A model generated the notes under the pieces. That model saw nothing but the letters and a program-made list of their open reading frames with translations, was not told where the DNA came from and did not search any database. A DNA stretch of 64,000 nucleotides from assembly GCA_030248215.1 (NCBI GenBank), contig JASANG010003989.1:1-64000 (forward strand), in the 5' to 3' direction. Made by a program: the position numbers and the translations under genes. Positions 20,501 through 30,870 of the stretch are shown here, piece by piece. How positions within the stretch are numbered: the stretch's first letter is position 1; the number at the start of each line of letters is the position of its first letter. This DNA is from Enoplolaimus lenunculus (taxonomy: Eukaryota; Nematoda; Enoplea; Enoplida; Thoracostomopsidae).

Positions 20501-23500
20501 CGTAGCCAGCTTCATCTACCTGGGGGGGGGCTAAAAATTTTCAGAAGGAGCATGCAAGAGTTTTTTGTATACTTACAAGCAAGGTTGAAAATATTATTCT
20601 AGGCTGGGCAAAATTGTTACAGTGGGAGCTGAGCCCTCCTGCCTCCCCCTTGGCTGTGGGTCCGTCTATAGTACCAGAATCTGGGAATGCAACCCTGCAC
20701 TTAACAGGCGTCGTTAACAACTTTAAGTTGGGAGAGTTCATTTTGAGAATCCAGAAATATGATTATCTCAATTTTTACACCTCCCGATAACAAAGTAGTT
20801 TACCAAACCAAAACTGAAACCATCATCAGTTATGATTTATTCGAGATTCTTTTCACAAACCCTGTACGCGCAAGTTGTAGCTAAAAGTTCTATTTGCAAA
20901 AACTTGAACTTGCCAATCGCAGTTTGATAAGTTCGCTTCTCGCCATTAAATAAAGCTTAATTATGTGCTACTCAATACCTGATTCGCTGTTATTAATCTG
21001 TTCAATCAACGTTTTGATTTCATTTGGTAGATTTCCGCCAATTGCCTTCCCTTCATGACGCATCGTTAACCATTGCTCAGACGCACTTGTTTCCATGTCC
21101 AATAGAACAGCAGTCAGCACCTATTAAAACAAAACTTTTATGTTAAATATTCGAAATTAATTAGTTTGTTTGCCTCTGGTTAATTGCTTGAAACGTAGTT
21201 ACACGTATGTGCAGTACTCCAATAAGCCGAAACCTGAACGTCATAATCATTAGTGATTGTATGTACACAACCTGGTTTGTAAAGGCTGTAGAGCGATAAT
21301 TTAAACAAATATATGTTTACATAATGAATGAAAACCATGTTTACTTCTCTGTTGCACCGATGCCCAAAATACGTATGTGAGGCGTCCCAGCTTTAAGTAA
21401 TAATACAAATTTAAAACAATATTTTACTAATTTCAACACAATTGCAGCGTTATCTTGTTCGCTACAAACTATTCGCAACCATTCCGGCATGTTTGTCACA
21501 AAATCGATCACACTCTGATGTAAAATTGCACTGAGCGATAATTTTTGCTCCGACGCTAAAATGAAATTCGACTTAAACTCGAGGTTCATCCAAGTTGTCT
21601 TCAGCGAGTAGTGATTTTGCAGTGTAGTTTCAGATAAAGTAGTCGTAAATTATACCGTAACTAGTGATTGTAGCGTTTGCGCTGTTTGCGCTAAATCTTT
21701 TACTACAACATTTTAGGAAATTATTGCATGTTAGAGCGAGATTCCCTCTAAACAAGGGGGTCGGTCAAAAAGGCCACGCCCAGTAGTACATTTCGTACCA
21801 TGCGGAACCCAAAGAGTTGCAAGCACTCTTGCTCGAGGCAATTGACATTTATGAAGTCTAATTGACAGCATTTCAACTATTAATTCTAATTATGGATACA
21901 AACATCATTTGTTTCACACTATTAACATCTCTCTTCTTATTACACTACTCTTATTCCTGTGATAACTTAAGGTGTCCTAATTAAAGTTCGATACCTATTG
22001 GTTGATTACGGCGCTTTTCTTCTAATAAGCTGTGGTTGTCTTCCAAATTAAGCTCAGTGTTTTTCGACGTAGACAATACAAAATTGCACAACGTATTGAA
22101 AATGTACCTATAAAGAAAATAGTAAAATTAATCTATTTACAACACAAAGGCTTGTTGACAATAAACAAATGGACGTGTGGCGCCGCTACCAACACTTTAT
22201 GCAGCTTAAAGTAAACTAGTTAGCAGGATTTGTGCAATGCGCAAATGTTTAAGCGAATGCACAACAATCTGCACGCAAAGAAAATATTGTGAACAAAGTA
22301 GTGTTGGAAAGTTGTCCAAATTACGTATGTGAGGCATTCCAGCTATAATTATAGATTTGTTTTTTAAAGACACTTGCATCAAAGAATTTTAACTACCTCT
22401 ATTCTGTTTAAAAAAATCTTTAGCTTTACAGCTAATAATTTAACATTTCGAAAGCGCAAACAACAGTGCCACTATATACATTTTGCACGAAATCTATTTG
22501 CACTCCCCCGTGTAAAACTGTATCCATGCCAAGAAACCCGTATAAGCTAACCACAGAGGTTGCAATGTCGAAAAATACCATACATTGGGCAGAACGAAAT
22601 ATTTCAATTTTTTGCAGGTTGATATTTAAACGAATATAATACTATAAATTCTAGTTGAAACTTACTCGGCAAAATCGACTTTGAGCAACTCTGCTAAATT
22701 AACAATCCAAACGTTTATCGTTTGTTCGTTATCACTCTGTATGGCTCTGAAAACTGAATGATTTTAGAATAAACAACGCAAAATTAAACGCCCTAAAATA
22801 TTATAAATAGATATATAAATATATGTATTAGTGTTATTGACTCTTGTACACTTTACCTAAACGATTAGACTTGGGATAGAGTAAATTCTAACCAAAGATC
22901 TGTCTAAGCTTCTCCCATCATTAATAAAAAATATCTTATACAATAGATTTTTTCACTAAACTTCCGCATCTTAAAATCCGCCTCATTTTAAAATTGCCAA
23001 TCCTTGACTGACTCGTTAAACAAAACCCCAACAGCTGTCCAAAATTGCTGTGAATCCATTGGAAGCCGAGCAAACAAATTCAGTACTGCAGCAAAACATT
23101 CATCGTTTCCACTGAGTTTGCTTCGTATCTCGGAATTGGTTAAATTTTTCATCAGAAAACACGCAAACATGTGTTGTTTGATTGTTAGGCACTGAAATTT
23201 GAAGCGAATCCGTGTTCTGATACGTAAACGGAAGCCGGCAAGCATGTGCCACGGTTGCAGCTGTCTCAAACAATTTTTTTATGCTTGTAAATATATAGAT
23301 TTCAAACATTACAAAATGATGTCACACTGTCGTCCTACGTTTTACTCAAAATACCGACTTGCGCACCGCTCCGCAATGTTGTGGAGGTGGCCGCCGCGTT
23401 GTGCTTCACAGAAACTCTACGATGTTTGTGGTTATTGAACAAAATCCGTGGATTGTTTACTGTTGGTCCGTTTTCAATATAATCTTACCCTACGATCACA

Positions 23501-26500
23501 CCCCTTGGGAAATTATTAACTGACTTGGAATGAATAGCATTATGTGACGCTTATACGAGCTTGTCTGAACATTTGTTAGTTCAGCTCAACTGAGGCCTCT
23601 AGAGGCTCAACTCATGCCCTATAGGTTTATCAAAATGACAAACTTCGACACCGCGAAGCACCTCAAAAAGTTTTACTTGAATAATCAATTTAGTTGTATC
23701 ACAAACTTCGATCGGCTGCAAAGCGATCAGGTCGATCATAAAAGCAACCAGTTTGTTTGACGGCAGTTCCCTATATCTGAAAATGTAACAACGACATAAC
23801 TAAATTATCCACGTTTATGGTGGCGTTATACGTTTTGAAAATTTTCCATGGTATGCCGCGCCGTATGGAGCGGTCTGTCGTCAAGTATATACTGTCTGGC
23901 GTCGTCCGGCGATGTCCAGTGCCGTTGGGCTTTGTTCCGCAAAGCGCGGCATCGTCTACGAATTGCCGTACAGCGCTGCTTACAAATTGTTAATAAATCC
24001 GTTAGGCTTGTGGCGCTGCAAAACAATTTGTATACGATGCCGTACGGTGTTGGACAAAATCGAACGGCATCGTGTACAAACTGTCGTGCAGCGTTGCTTA
24101 CAAACTGTTTATGCAAAACAATTTGTATACGATGCCGTACGGTGTTGGACAAAATCGAACGGCATCGTGTACAAACTGTCGTGCAGCGTTGCTTACAAAC
24201 TGTTTCTGAAACTGTTAGACTTGCGGCACTGCACGACAAGTATATATACTGCCGCGCTTTGTGCATTACAATTGCTATTTTGAAAATCATATGATCTTGT
24301 TTCTATGGTTTAAATTTGGTGAAATTTTCATAGATCATTAAATTCCTCATTTATAGAGCTTGGTTAATACTAAAGCAACCACTTAAACACCTTACATCGT
24401 AGATTTACCCTTGTATAGGCTATAGGGAAGTACCATTTATCCGCAAAACTGCAATAGAGTAAGCTAAAGCTTTAGACAAATTTTTCATGGCTACGTTCAG
24501 ACTTATGATCAGGCTTTTAGGCCTAGGCATAGTTATAGGCATAAAGCTTTCGTTGAGACTTAGGCTTAGGAATATGCTTATATTAGTGTCACGACACTCA
24601 GATATACATGAATACTTGTAATTTAGAAATGCTGAGTTAGTTAGGTTGTACCTATTAACATTTGTGAAACGACTTAGATTTAAGCATAAAATTCGAATAC
24701 ATACAAACACAAATTTAGAACTAGGCCTATGCGTAGTTATAGGCATAAAGCTTTCGCTGAGGCTTAAACTTAGGAATATTCTTATATTAGTGTCACGATC
24801 CTCAGATGTACACGCGAAGACTAGTAATTTAGGAATAATCAGTTAGCTCTGGCTGTTTCTGTTAACTTTTATGGAACAACATAGATTTAAGCATAAATTT
24901 AAATACATGCAAACACAAATTTAGAAATAATTTATATAAATAAGACAATTCGTAAACTCACTTTGGCTCATGTATAGAACTGTGCCGGATAGTTTTCCGG
25001 AGGGGCTAGAATCAGTTTAAAATTTAGACCATTTTTTTGCTTAGGCTTAGGCTTAGGCTTAGAAATATGCTTATACTACTGTTCCGGCCCTGTTCTATAC
25101 ATGGTTCCTTACTTTTGACATATAATCGACGCTAAACATCGCATATTTTCATTTTCAACTGCTCTCAGCCATGTACGAGCTGTGGTAGACTGTGTGTTCG
25201 ACAGGTTAAAAGAATCAAACATTCTAAAACGTCAATCTGCAGTGTATCTCAGGAATTTAAAATACTCAACGGCGTACAAAAAATTTTGATTGGAGGATTC
25301 GGCGCTTAATTATGACTAGAATATTAGGTTTAGAGACAAAATTGGCAAATTTTGAACGATACCTCAATGCACTACCGTTACATAACAGATATTAAGGCTG
25401 TCGTGGGGGCACAGTCCTTTTGCCTCTCCTGCTACGCCAATGAAAGCGCATACTTTCGCTTCACTATAAATTTCAGTGAGTTGATTGTAACTCAGAACTA
25501 GTCGAATACCCTCAGCAGTTTGGGCTCTGCATTAGGTCTTTCAGACCTCAAAATTTTGAGTTGATTTAACTCATTGTGAGTTAACTGATCAACTAGCCCA
25601 GAACTAAATCTGCTCAGAGTGAGTTAATGTTTACTGTAATTATCTCAAAAATAATCGGAAATACCACAACTTGTTCATCCGTAAGTTTTTGCAGAGTAAC
25701 GTAGCTAATACAATTTATTCCTGTAATGTTCGTCCAAAAATCCTTTCACAGAGATTGCAGTTGCAAAATTCGCAACAAAACCCTGCGTATATAAATGGAA
25801 GTTATGGTTTACTTTTTCAAATCGCACAGCGCGTTACACGTTATTGCACAATTTAGTACTAATCGGCCGCAACATTTGCGGATAGTTTGAACGGTGCACA
25901 ATGTGCGATTTTTTGAAACGTTTCCTGAATACGTGCTTATGATATCGTTTGGATGATAGAGAAACGCTGAGCATTCTGGCGCGCACCAGGCGAGATATTG
26001 AAATACGTGTGAGATAATAAATATTGTTTCAAATCTAAAAATAGTTAAAATACAAATGATGGTTTCAATGTTATGAAGTTTTTTTAAAAACATCCGGTAA
26101 GTTAAAATAGCGGAACCGGATGTCGATTTTTGGCCGCAGCCGGATGTCGATTTTATTACCGAATACAGAGCGGTTATCTGGTCGCACCCTGGAATATGCC
26201 AGTTGTTCAGTGTTGATCTGTAATAAAATGAAAAATTTGAAATTTCAAGACGTACAGTCAAATGACTATTTGCTCGACCGTGACAGTGTTATAAAAAGAG
26301 AAATTTAAAAGATTGTGAAATTGTAAATTTTCCAGCGATGACTCTTGGAACACGAGTATGCAACTTGGCCAACTTACATAGTGTAAAATATACCAGCGCG
26401 CGTTGCATTTTGACCCAACTTTACAGTGTTTCAAAGCATAATCAACTTAACTTTGTAAAAAAATTATTTATACTGCTGTTATAGCAGTACCTCGCTTTAT

Positions 26501-29500
26501 ATTTAGACTCCCAGAAATGAAGAGATTGCTGCTAAAACTGCAACGTGAGCTGGGTATATTCTGCTGTAACTAACTGTCGATTTTCTGCGACAAGTTACGC
26601 AATTTACACCTTATTCATTGTGAATGCGGTATGTCGTGTCTTAAATAATGAAATAAACATTAATTAAGCCACGTCTGTATATTTATTAATATTTAATGCT
26701 TGATACTTGAGCTGTGGTCTTCGCGCTTCTGATACATTTGAATCCAAATATCGCATGCTAATTACTTCACAACTAAACGAGAGTACATCAGCAAATATTT
26801 TTCGCGCAATCAAGATGTCGTTAAGATGCAGTGGTTGTAGCGCCTTACGGAACAGGTTATCCATGTAAATTGACCAGTATCGTATACCAAACGATAGAGA
26901 TTCTCCCTATAAAATACGTTGTCATTTATAACCAGCGAAGGCAGAAGCCCCCCGCAAACCTCCCGATAGGTCGGTCAGACCCTTATGGGCGGCATCGTGG
27001 CAAACTAAAAATTGTTTTTGCGAACTGCGAAGTTTTAGAGCTATGAAATCTTTTATTGGGGACCCCTTAGACGTTTATGCGGAGGTCGAATATCTTAACG
27101 CCGGTCCTGTCTATAGCTTTAAGGTAAGTAATTAAAAACTTGTAGAATCGTTTTGAAATGTTTCAAGCAACGGAAAAGAAACGGTTGTAAATTGTTTTTT
27201 CACAATTATACAGCACTGATAACGCGTGTAAACTTATCTTATGAACTCGGCAAGTAAATTGTAATATTCGCTAGACGAGTGTTTCCTGCCGTTAGCAAAC
27301 AAGTTGTTTGGTCATTTGTACACGAATTAATATTCACAAAAATAAGCTGGAACAATGTCCAAATTACGTAGCGATCCTGCTTTCAGACTAAAAAAACTAA
27401 ATTCATTGAAAAAAATACAAAGTACCTCCCAAAATCGTCGACAATCTTCAAAATTGAAGCCTTTCGCGTCTTGTATGACGTAAAGATCGATATTGATAGA
27501 GTACCATTCTGATATTCGGTTGCATAGCATCTCTGAAAGTTCGTTCAAAACCATTACAATTCTCCGAGAATCGCTACACAGTTTTTGGCATTGTCGCTGA
27601 GCTGTTGATAGGATTGAAATTAGTTTGATCAGCGTTGAAGTTGATATTTCACCGTGGTGTTTCGTCATTGCTTCCTAAAATACAGTTAAGAAGTACCCAG
27701 ACTGGTGACAGTGATGCTAAATTTTCGCATTTCGGACGTTACAAGTATATAACAATATGTTACGCAGTTTAGTAGTGACCGGCTGAAACAAAGCTATCTT
27801 CTAGCTTGATATATATTTTGTACAACTAGTGTTCGGAATTTGCATCCTTACGCCCATATTCTCAAATGTATATAGCAACTATCGTCAGTTAGTATACGTT
27901 TTCAATCTTACTAATTATTCCAGTTGTTCAACACAAAATTGATACAGGAGTAGAGCAAATCATGTGTGAAAATGTGCTGAGTCTTCACCTCAGCATTCAC
28001 TGGTTCAAAAGTTACAAGACGTATCACCAACTGGTGATAGTTGTTGCACACATTTGAGAATACGAGCCCTAGAAAACAGTATGGCGTTTGAATAAAAGTA
28101 AAACATAAAAAAACGTACTCACATAAACTATTGTTTTTAGGGATTTCAAAGCGTATTCGCTTTGTTCGTTGGAGTGTAAATGTGACAATGCCAATATCAC
28201 GTCAAGTTGCTGTGTAATATCTCGTGGACAAGTATTGCTGTCATCCGGTTTTGTGGTGCTTTCGTCCAATGCTTGGTCTAGCAACACCGACGTCAGCGTT
28301 TTGAAATATTCATCCGTGTCGATTGCCTCAATCAGCAACTTACTGGAATACAAAAAACTGCAATGTACAACCAAAGATCAGCCTAAGGCTGCTGTTCAGC
28401 AAGAAAATTGACCTCCAGTACCTGTAAAGTTTTTGCCAAGCGTTGGTAAGTTAATAATAGTGAATATTTTGGTACTTTTACAAATGTTGTTTTGTTCAGT
28501 GCGTTTGTCTGCAATTTTAGAGGTACGTTTTAAAATGCATTTGGCGTCATTTCTTAAAAATCTTTCAAAACAATTGTTTTGACAGCACTTTTATTTCCTA
28601 AAGTGGGTAAACCACCGTTATTTAATTTGCCATTTAACATCAGAGTTGAAGATTTTAAGTTTGAGACCTGAAGTTTAAATTCTAAAATTTGAACAATCCA
28701 CTACTGTAAATTTTAATATTGCGAGCTAAAGCCCTATTCACACGTGCAAGTTTTTGCTGCGAGAACTTGCAGCTGCAACTTGCACTTGCAAGTTTTGTCC
28801 AAAATCTCGTTCGAAAAGCTTGCAGCTGCAAATAATTCATTAAAAACATAGCTAGAAATTTAGATCACATGTGTGAACCTGCGATGAAAAAATGCAAGTT
28901 TTTCGTGCAATTTGCAGCTACAAGTAATATAGTGATTAACATTTAAAAATACTAGTCAGCTGGCATTGCGCAATGCGCAACCTAACGAATGAACAACAAT
29001 CTACATGTAATTTTTTGTGAAGAACAATCACGTTTATGTTTTAAGAAAATATTGTAAACGAAGTTAATTAGTTGAAACTTGCCCAAAATACGTTTGTGCT
29101 TTGGAAATTTAAACTGCAATGTTATTGCAACGTGCGCAATGTTCTACGAATAAACACTTACATGAGCGGAAAGAGCGCTTCCAAATCAACCACCACTGGT
29201 TTCGCGTTGAAATTGATCGAGTCATACCGTGTCCATTTGAAAACCAAATTTTCGAATTTCTTCAATAGTTGCAGGTAAAATCTCGCTAAATCCAGCGTTT
29301 GAACTCGAAAACGGTTTAATTCAGGTAAAATTTTGGTTATCACATCCAAAATGGGTTCCATGTACGTGTTGACAATCCAACGGGCAAAATCAAAATGGTC
29401 GTTCGTTGTCCCCTCTTCGGCTGTTTCTTTTTCGCTAATCGGTTGTGTTCCATGTTTGTTTGTCTGTTCGTTTCTGTTGTCCTGAAACGATTTTCGGTCG

Positions 29501-29972
29501 CTTGCCGTGTGTTGCATGATTGGCGTCTGTTGGTTACTATTCAGTATTGTTTGGTCTTTGTTCGCTTGTGTTTGATCATTATTTGATGATGTTTTCTCGA
29601 TGTTTGGTAGTGTTCGATAGAACTGTACTTGATTATTGGCACTATTGGATGGAAATTCAATTGGAGGCAAGATTGTATTTCGTCGAAGCTTGCAGTTTTC
29701 GTCATTGCTTGTTGCTAACGAGCGTCTGCTCAAAGCCATCAATTCAACTACAAGAACGAACTCATCGTCCAAAATCTTGCTCAATCGACACACCAAGGAA
29801 CCCGATAGGATTTGTGTTGCGTTTTTGTCTAAAAAATCTCTACAAAATATTTGCCGAATGTCACCATACAATCGATATACGTCGTTGATATTATAATTGA
29901 GCGCATAGAAAATGTCGGTTAGGGTAAGTTTAAGCCGTTGCCTGCTTAAATACGCCGAGCATTCGTCAGAAT
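17466..29972 (-). CDS. Long helical-protein gene, at least 13 exons (locus entry)
   Basis: Thirteen minus-strand exons carry GT/AG borders and agree in splice phase at 11 of 12 joins. Together they encode more than 800 residues. The first exon seen (29972-29162) starts mid-codon, so the true start lies further right. The last (17594-17466) carries the stop. The protein is mostly predicted helix with regular Leu/Ile/Val spacing, plus one Asn/Gln/Thr-rich linker of about 90 residues. No signal peptide or membrane segment is visible in the exons found. This would suit a large intracellular scaffold such as a HEAT/ARM-like or tethering-complex subunit, but I do not recognise the family and infer no function. 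Introns hold many inverted-repeat elements. The join between 19586-19483 (phase 1) and 17594-17466 (phase 0) does not match, so one small exon is missing there. Confidence 0.7.
17815..17952. repeat. TTAGGC-core element, partial
   Basis: TATGGTCTAAAATCTAAGCC arm and the right end ACACCCCTAAAGGTAACATGGGCC. The left end is decayed. Confidence 0.6.
18300..18473. repeat. CCCGTAGCCA element, copy 3
   Basis: GGCCCGCAGCCAGCTCACCT at one end and TTTCGCTACGGGCCC at the other, with AGGGGCATACAAGGGGTTTC inside. It creates antisense frames of 69, 83 and 62 codons that are not genes. Confidence 0.75.
18513..18708. repeat. TTAGGC-core element, TTACTTTAA subtype, full length
   Basis: 196 bp with ends GGCCCATGTTACTTTAAGGG and CCCTTAAAGTAACATTGGCC, near-perfect inverted repeats. 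The core is GTAGGCTTAGGCTTAGGG and GCTTAGGCTTAGGAATACG. A perfect 8-bp direct repeat GCAAACAC flanks it (18505-18512 and 18709-18716). Confidence 0.88.
18936..19112. repeat. TTAGGC-core element, GTAAAGATCAG subtype
   Basis: Starts GGCCCATGTAAAGATCAGGG and ends CCCCTGTTCTTTACATTGGCC. The core contains seven TTAGGC or TTAGGA words in two blocks. Confidence 0.82.
19268..19345 (+). repeat. tRNA-like SINE head
   Basis: ATAGTAAAGTGGTAGCATG resembles an A box, and GAGATTCGATTCACGG a B box about 45 bp later. No acceptor stem pairs, so it is not a tRNA gene. Confidence 0.4.
19483..19586 (-). CDS. Long helical gene, exon 12
   Basis: Acceptor TTTATTTAACCAG, donor GAAG/GTAGTG. One base completes the Arg codon, then 34 codons HNSCILWSANELEQLDMAG and on to ELCKPE. 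It ends in phase 1. Acidic. Confidence 0.62.
19733..20003. repeat. GCAACTG/GTACAAAATGTACC inverted element
   Basis: Left arm GCATGCAACTGGGTACATTTTGTG, right arm GCATTTTGTACCACGC and GTAGTTGGACATAATG, with GGTCAAAAACGCAACG between. Related to 33142-33396 and 55719-55990. The overlapping 112-codon minus-strand frame is a by-product. Confidence 0.55.
20386..20434 (-). CDS. Long helical gene, exon 11 (49 bp)
   Basis: Acceptor AATTTTTCAG, donor CCCAG/GTATGT. Two bases complete Glu, then FSKVMHDTKRFVVIP, then two bases of an Arg codon. Small, but both splice sites are good and both phases fit. Confidence 0.62.
20497..20670. repeat. CCCGTAGCCA element, copy 4
   Basis: GGCCCGTAGCCAGCTTCATC, a G run, GAGCATGCAAGAGTTTTTTG, TACAAGCAAGGTTGAAAAT and the right end CTTGGCTGTGGGTCC. 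Confidence 0.72.
20979..21120 (-). CDS. Long helical gene, exon 10
   Basis: Acceptor GTTTTGTTTTAATAG, donor TCAG/GTATTG. 47 codons plus one base from VLTAVLLDMETSASEQWLT to LIEQINNSES. Phase 0 in, phase 1 out. Confidence 0.68.
21407..21530 (-). CDS. Long helical gene, exon 9
   Basis: Acceptor TTATCGCTCAG, donor AAATTT/GTATTA. One base completes an Asp codon, then 41 codons AILHQSVIDFVTNMPEWLR and on to KLVKYCFKF. It ends in phase 0. The frame is also open upstream, so the acceptor rests on the phase match. Confidence 0.6.
22230..22350. repeat. Short duplicated segment shared with 28960-29105
   Basis: GCGCAA...GAATGCACAACAATCTGCA and TTGTCCAAATTACGTATGTGAGG recur at 28960-29105 as CAACAATCTACATG and GCCCAAAATACGTTTGTG. 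Shorter parts are at 27340-27375 and 21355-21395. All lie in introns or exon edges of the same gene. Confidence 0.45.
22666..22746 (-). CDS. Long helical gene, exon 8
   Basis: Acceptor CATTCAGTTTTCAG, strong donor GCCGA/GTAAGT. 81 bp: one base, 26 codons (AIQSDNEQTINVWIVNLAEL...), two bases. Confidence 0.65.
23022..23191 (-). CDS. Long helical gene, exon 7 (donor uncertain)
   Basis: Strong acceptor CGCTTCAAATTTCAG. 56 codons from CLTIKQHMFACFLMKNL to QQFWTAVGV, then a weak donor TTTT/GTTTAA chosen because its phase 2 fits the next exon. The frame is open 11 codons further, to a stop at 22988. Confidence 0.58.
23677..23776 (-). CDS. Long helical gene, exon 6
   Basis: Acceptor GTTACATTTTCAG, donor ATTCAA/GTAAAAC. 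100 bp: one base then 33 codons, YRELPSNKLVAFMIDLIAL and on to TTKLIIQ. It ends in phase 0. Confidence 0.65.
23830..24290. repeat. Element with a 95-bp tandem duplication
   Basis: Inverted outer parts CGTTTTGAAAATTTTCC and CTATTTTGAAAATCATATG. Inside, a 95-bp unit beginning GCAAAACAATTTGTATACGA occurs at 24018 and 24113, nearly identical. Several long frames are open on both strands here (154, 148 and 123 codons) because the repeat lacks stops. Confidence 0.7.
24425..24850. repeat. Two tandem diverged TTAGGC-core elements
   Basis: GGCCTAGGCATAGTTATAGG and ACTTAGGCTTAGGAATATGC, then again AGGCCTATGCGTAGTTATAGG and CTTAGGAATATTCTTATATT about 240 bp on. Both end TATTAGTGTCACGA, so this is a local duplication. 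Confidence 0.55.
24965..25107. repeat. TTAGGC-core element, short full copy
   Basis: 143 bp with ends GGCTCATGTATAGAACTGTG and CCTGTTCTATACATGGTTC. Core TTAGGCTTAGGCTTAGGC. Flanks CTCACTTT and CTTACTTT (7 of 8). Confidence 0.8.
25468..25660. repeat. AACTCAGAATGAGTT element, copy 2
   Basis: TTGATTGTAACTCAGAACTAG to GCTCAGAGTGAGTTAATGTT. Related to 826-1074 and 35552-35796. It lies in the intron between exons 5 and 6 of the long helical gene. Confidence 0.6.
25933..26034 (-). CDS. Long helical gene, exon 5
   Basis: Acceptor AACTATTTTTAG, donor AGCAC/GTATTC. 102 bp: one base, 33 codons (FETIFIISHVFQYLAWCAPE...), two bases. Phase fits on both sides. Confidence 0.62.
26707..26906 (-). CDS. Long helical gene, exon 4
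   Basis: Acceptor TATTTTATAG, donor CTCAA/GTATCAAG. 66 codons plus two bases, starting GESLSFGIRYWSIYMDNLF. Phase 2 at its end fits the next exon. A weaker alternative donor (GAA/GTAATT) would end it at 26766 in phase 0 and would not fit. Confidence 0.65.
27426..27674 (-). CDS. Long helical gene, exon 3
   Basis: Acceptor AACTGTATTTTAG, donor TGGGAG/GTACTTTG. Exactly 83 codons in phase 0 at both ends, starting EAMTKHHGEISTSTLIKL and ending FEDCRRFWE. Confidence 0.72.
27845..28067. repeat. ATTCTCAAATG inverted element
   Basis: Left end CCATATTCTCAAATGTATATAG, right end CACACATTTGAGAATACGAG, with ATCGTCAGTTAG and CACCAACTGGTGATAGTTG arms. Same family at 30595-30870, 46205-46437 and 55605-55685. 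Confidence 0.7.
28123..28342 (-). CDS. Long helical gene, exon 2
   Basis: Acceptor TTTTTGTATTCCAG, donor TTAT/GTGAGTACG. 220 bp: one base completes the split Ile, then 73 codons from KLLIEAIDTDEYFKTLTSV to KSLKTIVY. It ends in phase 0. The helical pattern continues from exon 1. Confidence 0.75.
28733..28930. repeat. GTGCAAGTTTTTGCTGCGAG foldback element
   Basis: TTCACACGTGCAAGTTTTTG to GATCACATGTGTGAACC, with GCAGCTGCAACTTGCACTTG inside. Related to 8095-8190 and 34617-34745. Confidence 0.6.
29162..29972 (-). CDS. Long helical gene, exon 1 of those seen (811 bp)
   Basis: Acceptor TTTCCATTGCAG, donor CTCAT/GTAAGTG. 269 codons stay open. It starts SDECSAYLSRQRLKLTLTD, continues with a hydrophobic helical stretch (about residues 20-95), then a linker rich in N, Q, T and S (about 100-190), then helices ending VVDLEALFPL. 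It ends in phase 2, which the next exon completes with T to give Ile. The largest and best-supported exon of the gene. Confidence 0.75.
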
Positions 29973-30056
29973 CTGCAATGGAAACGAAAAATATAAATAC
30001 AAATATTAGTTTTTAGTTGTAAGCGGTTGTCAAAAATTACAAATGTATCGGCGACA

Positions 30057-30315
30057 GTTTACTTTGAGTTGCGTAACAGTAGTATGAGCATATTCCTAAG
30101 CGAAAACCTAAGTCTCAGCGACATAAAAACATATATTATGCTGATACCTATGCCAAAACATAATCAAAAAGCTTAATGTATTGCAGTCCCGCTTAAAAAC
30201 AGTACGTCCGTTATAGTAACATGGGCCAATACTATGATTTGGCCTATGCCAAAACCTTTCCAAACTGTATTGCGGTCCCGCTTTGTAACAGTACGCTCGT
30301 TAAAGTAACATAGGC
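30057..30315. repeat. TTAGGC-core element, diverged, with duplicated right end
   Basis: CATATTCCTAAGCGAAAACC core. The right end ACAGTACGTCCGTTATAGTA and ACATGGGCCAA occurs a second time about 80 bp on (ACAGTACGCTCGTTAAAGTA, ACATAGGCCAA). Confidence 0.55.
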
Positions 30316-30594
30316 CAATATTTTTGCCACAGCAAAATTTAAATCGCAAATAATATATATGAAACAAATTATTTCAAGCTTAAGCATAATAATCGAAGTA
30401 GCTTCATTTCGTTCAAAGCCTTGGAGTCAAGAGTGAGCGACTGGAAGTTTAAATAATCAAAAGGAATCAGTTTTCGAACTGGGCAACTACTGCTGTTGCG
30501 GATCTCAAAATTTTCACAGAAACATATAAGGTAATTATAATACTTAAAATGTGCTGAAATTCAAACATCACCATTCGTTGATTCGTAAGCTACA

Positions 30595-30870
30595 AGTGCT
30601 ATTACTTACTTTTGACAGATGCAACACACATTTGATAATACAGGCATTGGAAAAACGGTAAAAATCAATTTTGTTGCCCGCATTTCCAAATGTGTAGCAC
30701 ATATCACAAGTTGGTAATAAGACTTTGCCTTTCGATTCAGTGGATTTTTCGCATAAAAATGCAGCGCATTTTTTGCATTTCATTTGTCCTACCGGGCAAA
30801 TTTTGAGATCCGGAATTGCTGGAGTTCGTCAGTTTGAAAACCTATTGTTAACTAACTAGTGATACATTGT
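30595..30870. repeat. ATTCTCAAATG element, diverged copy
   Basis: CAACACACATTTGATAATAC, TTCCAAATGTGTAGCACATA and TTGAAAACCTATTGTTAACT. The Cys-rich 71-codon minus-strand frame here is probably chance. Confidence 0.45.

Noticed and set aside
23826-24294. Overlapping frames of 154, 148 and 123 codons on both strands
   Set aside because: They lie entirely in a tandem/inverted repeat, which explains the lack of stops.
30568-30783. Cys-rich 71-codon frame with CxxC pairs
   Set aside because: Overlaps a diverged inverted-repeat element and has no splice support.
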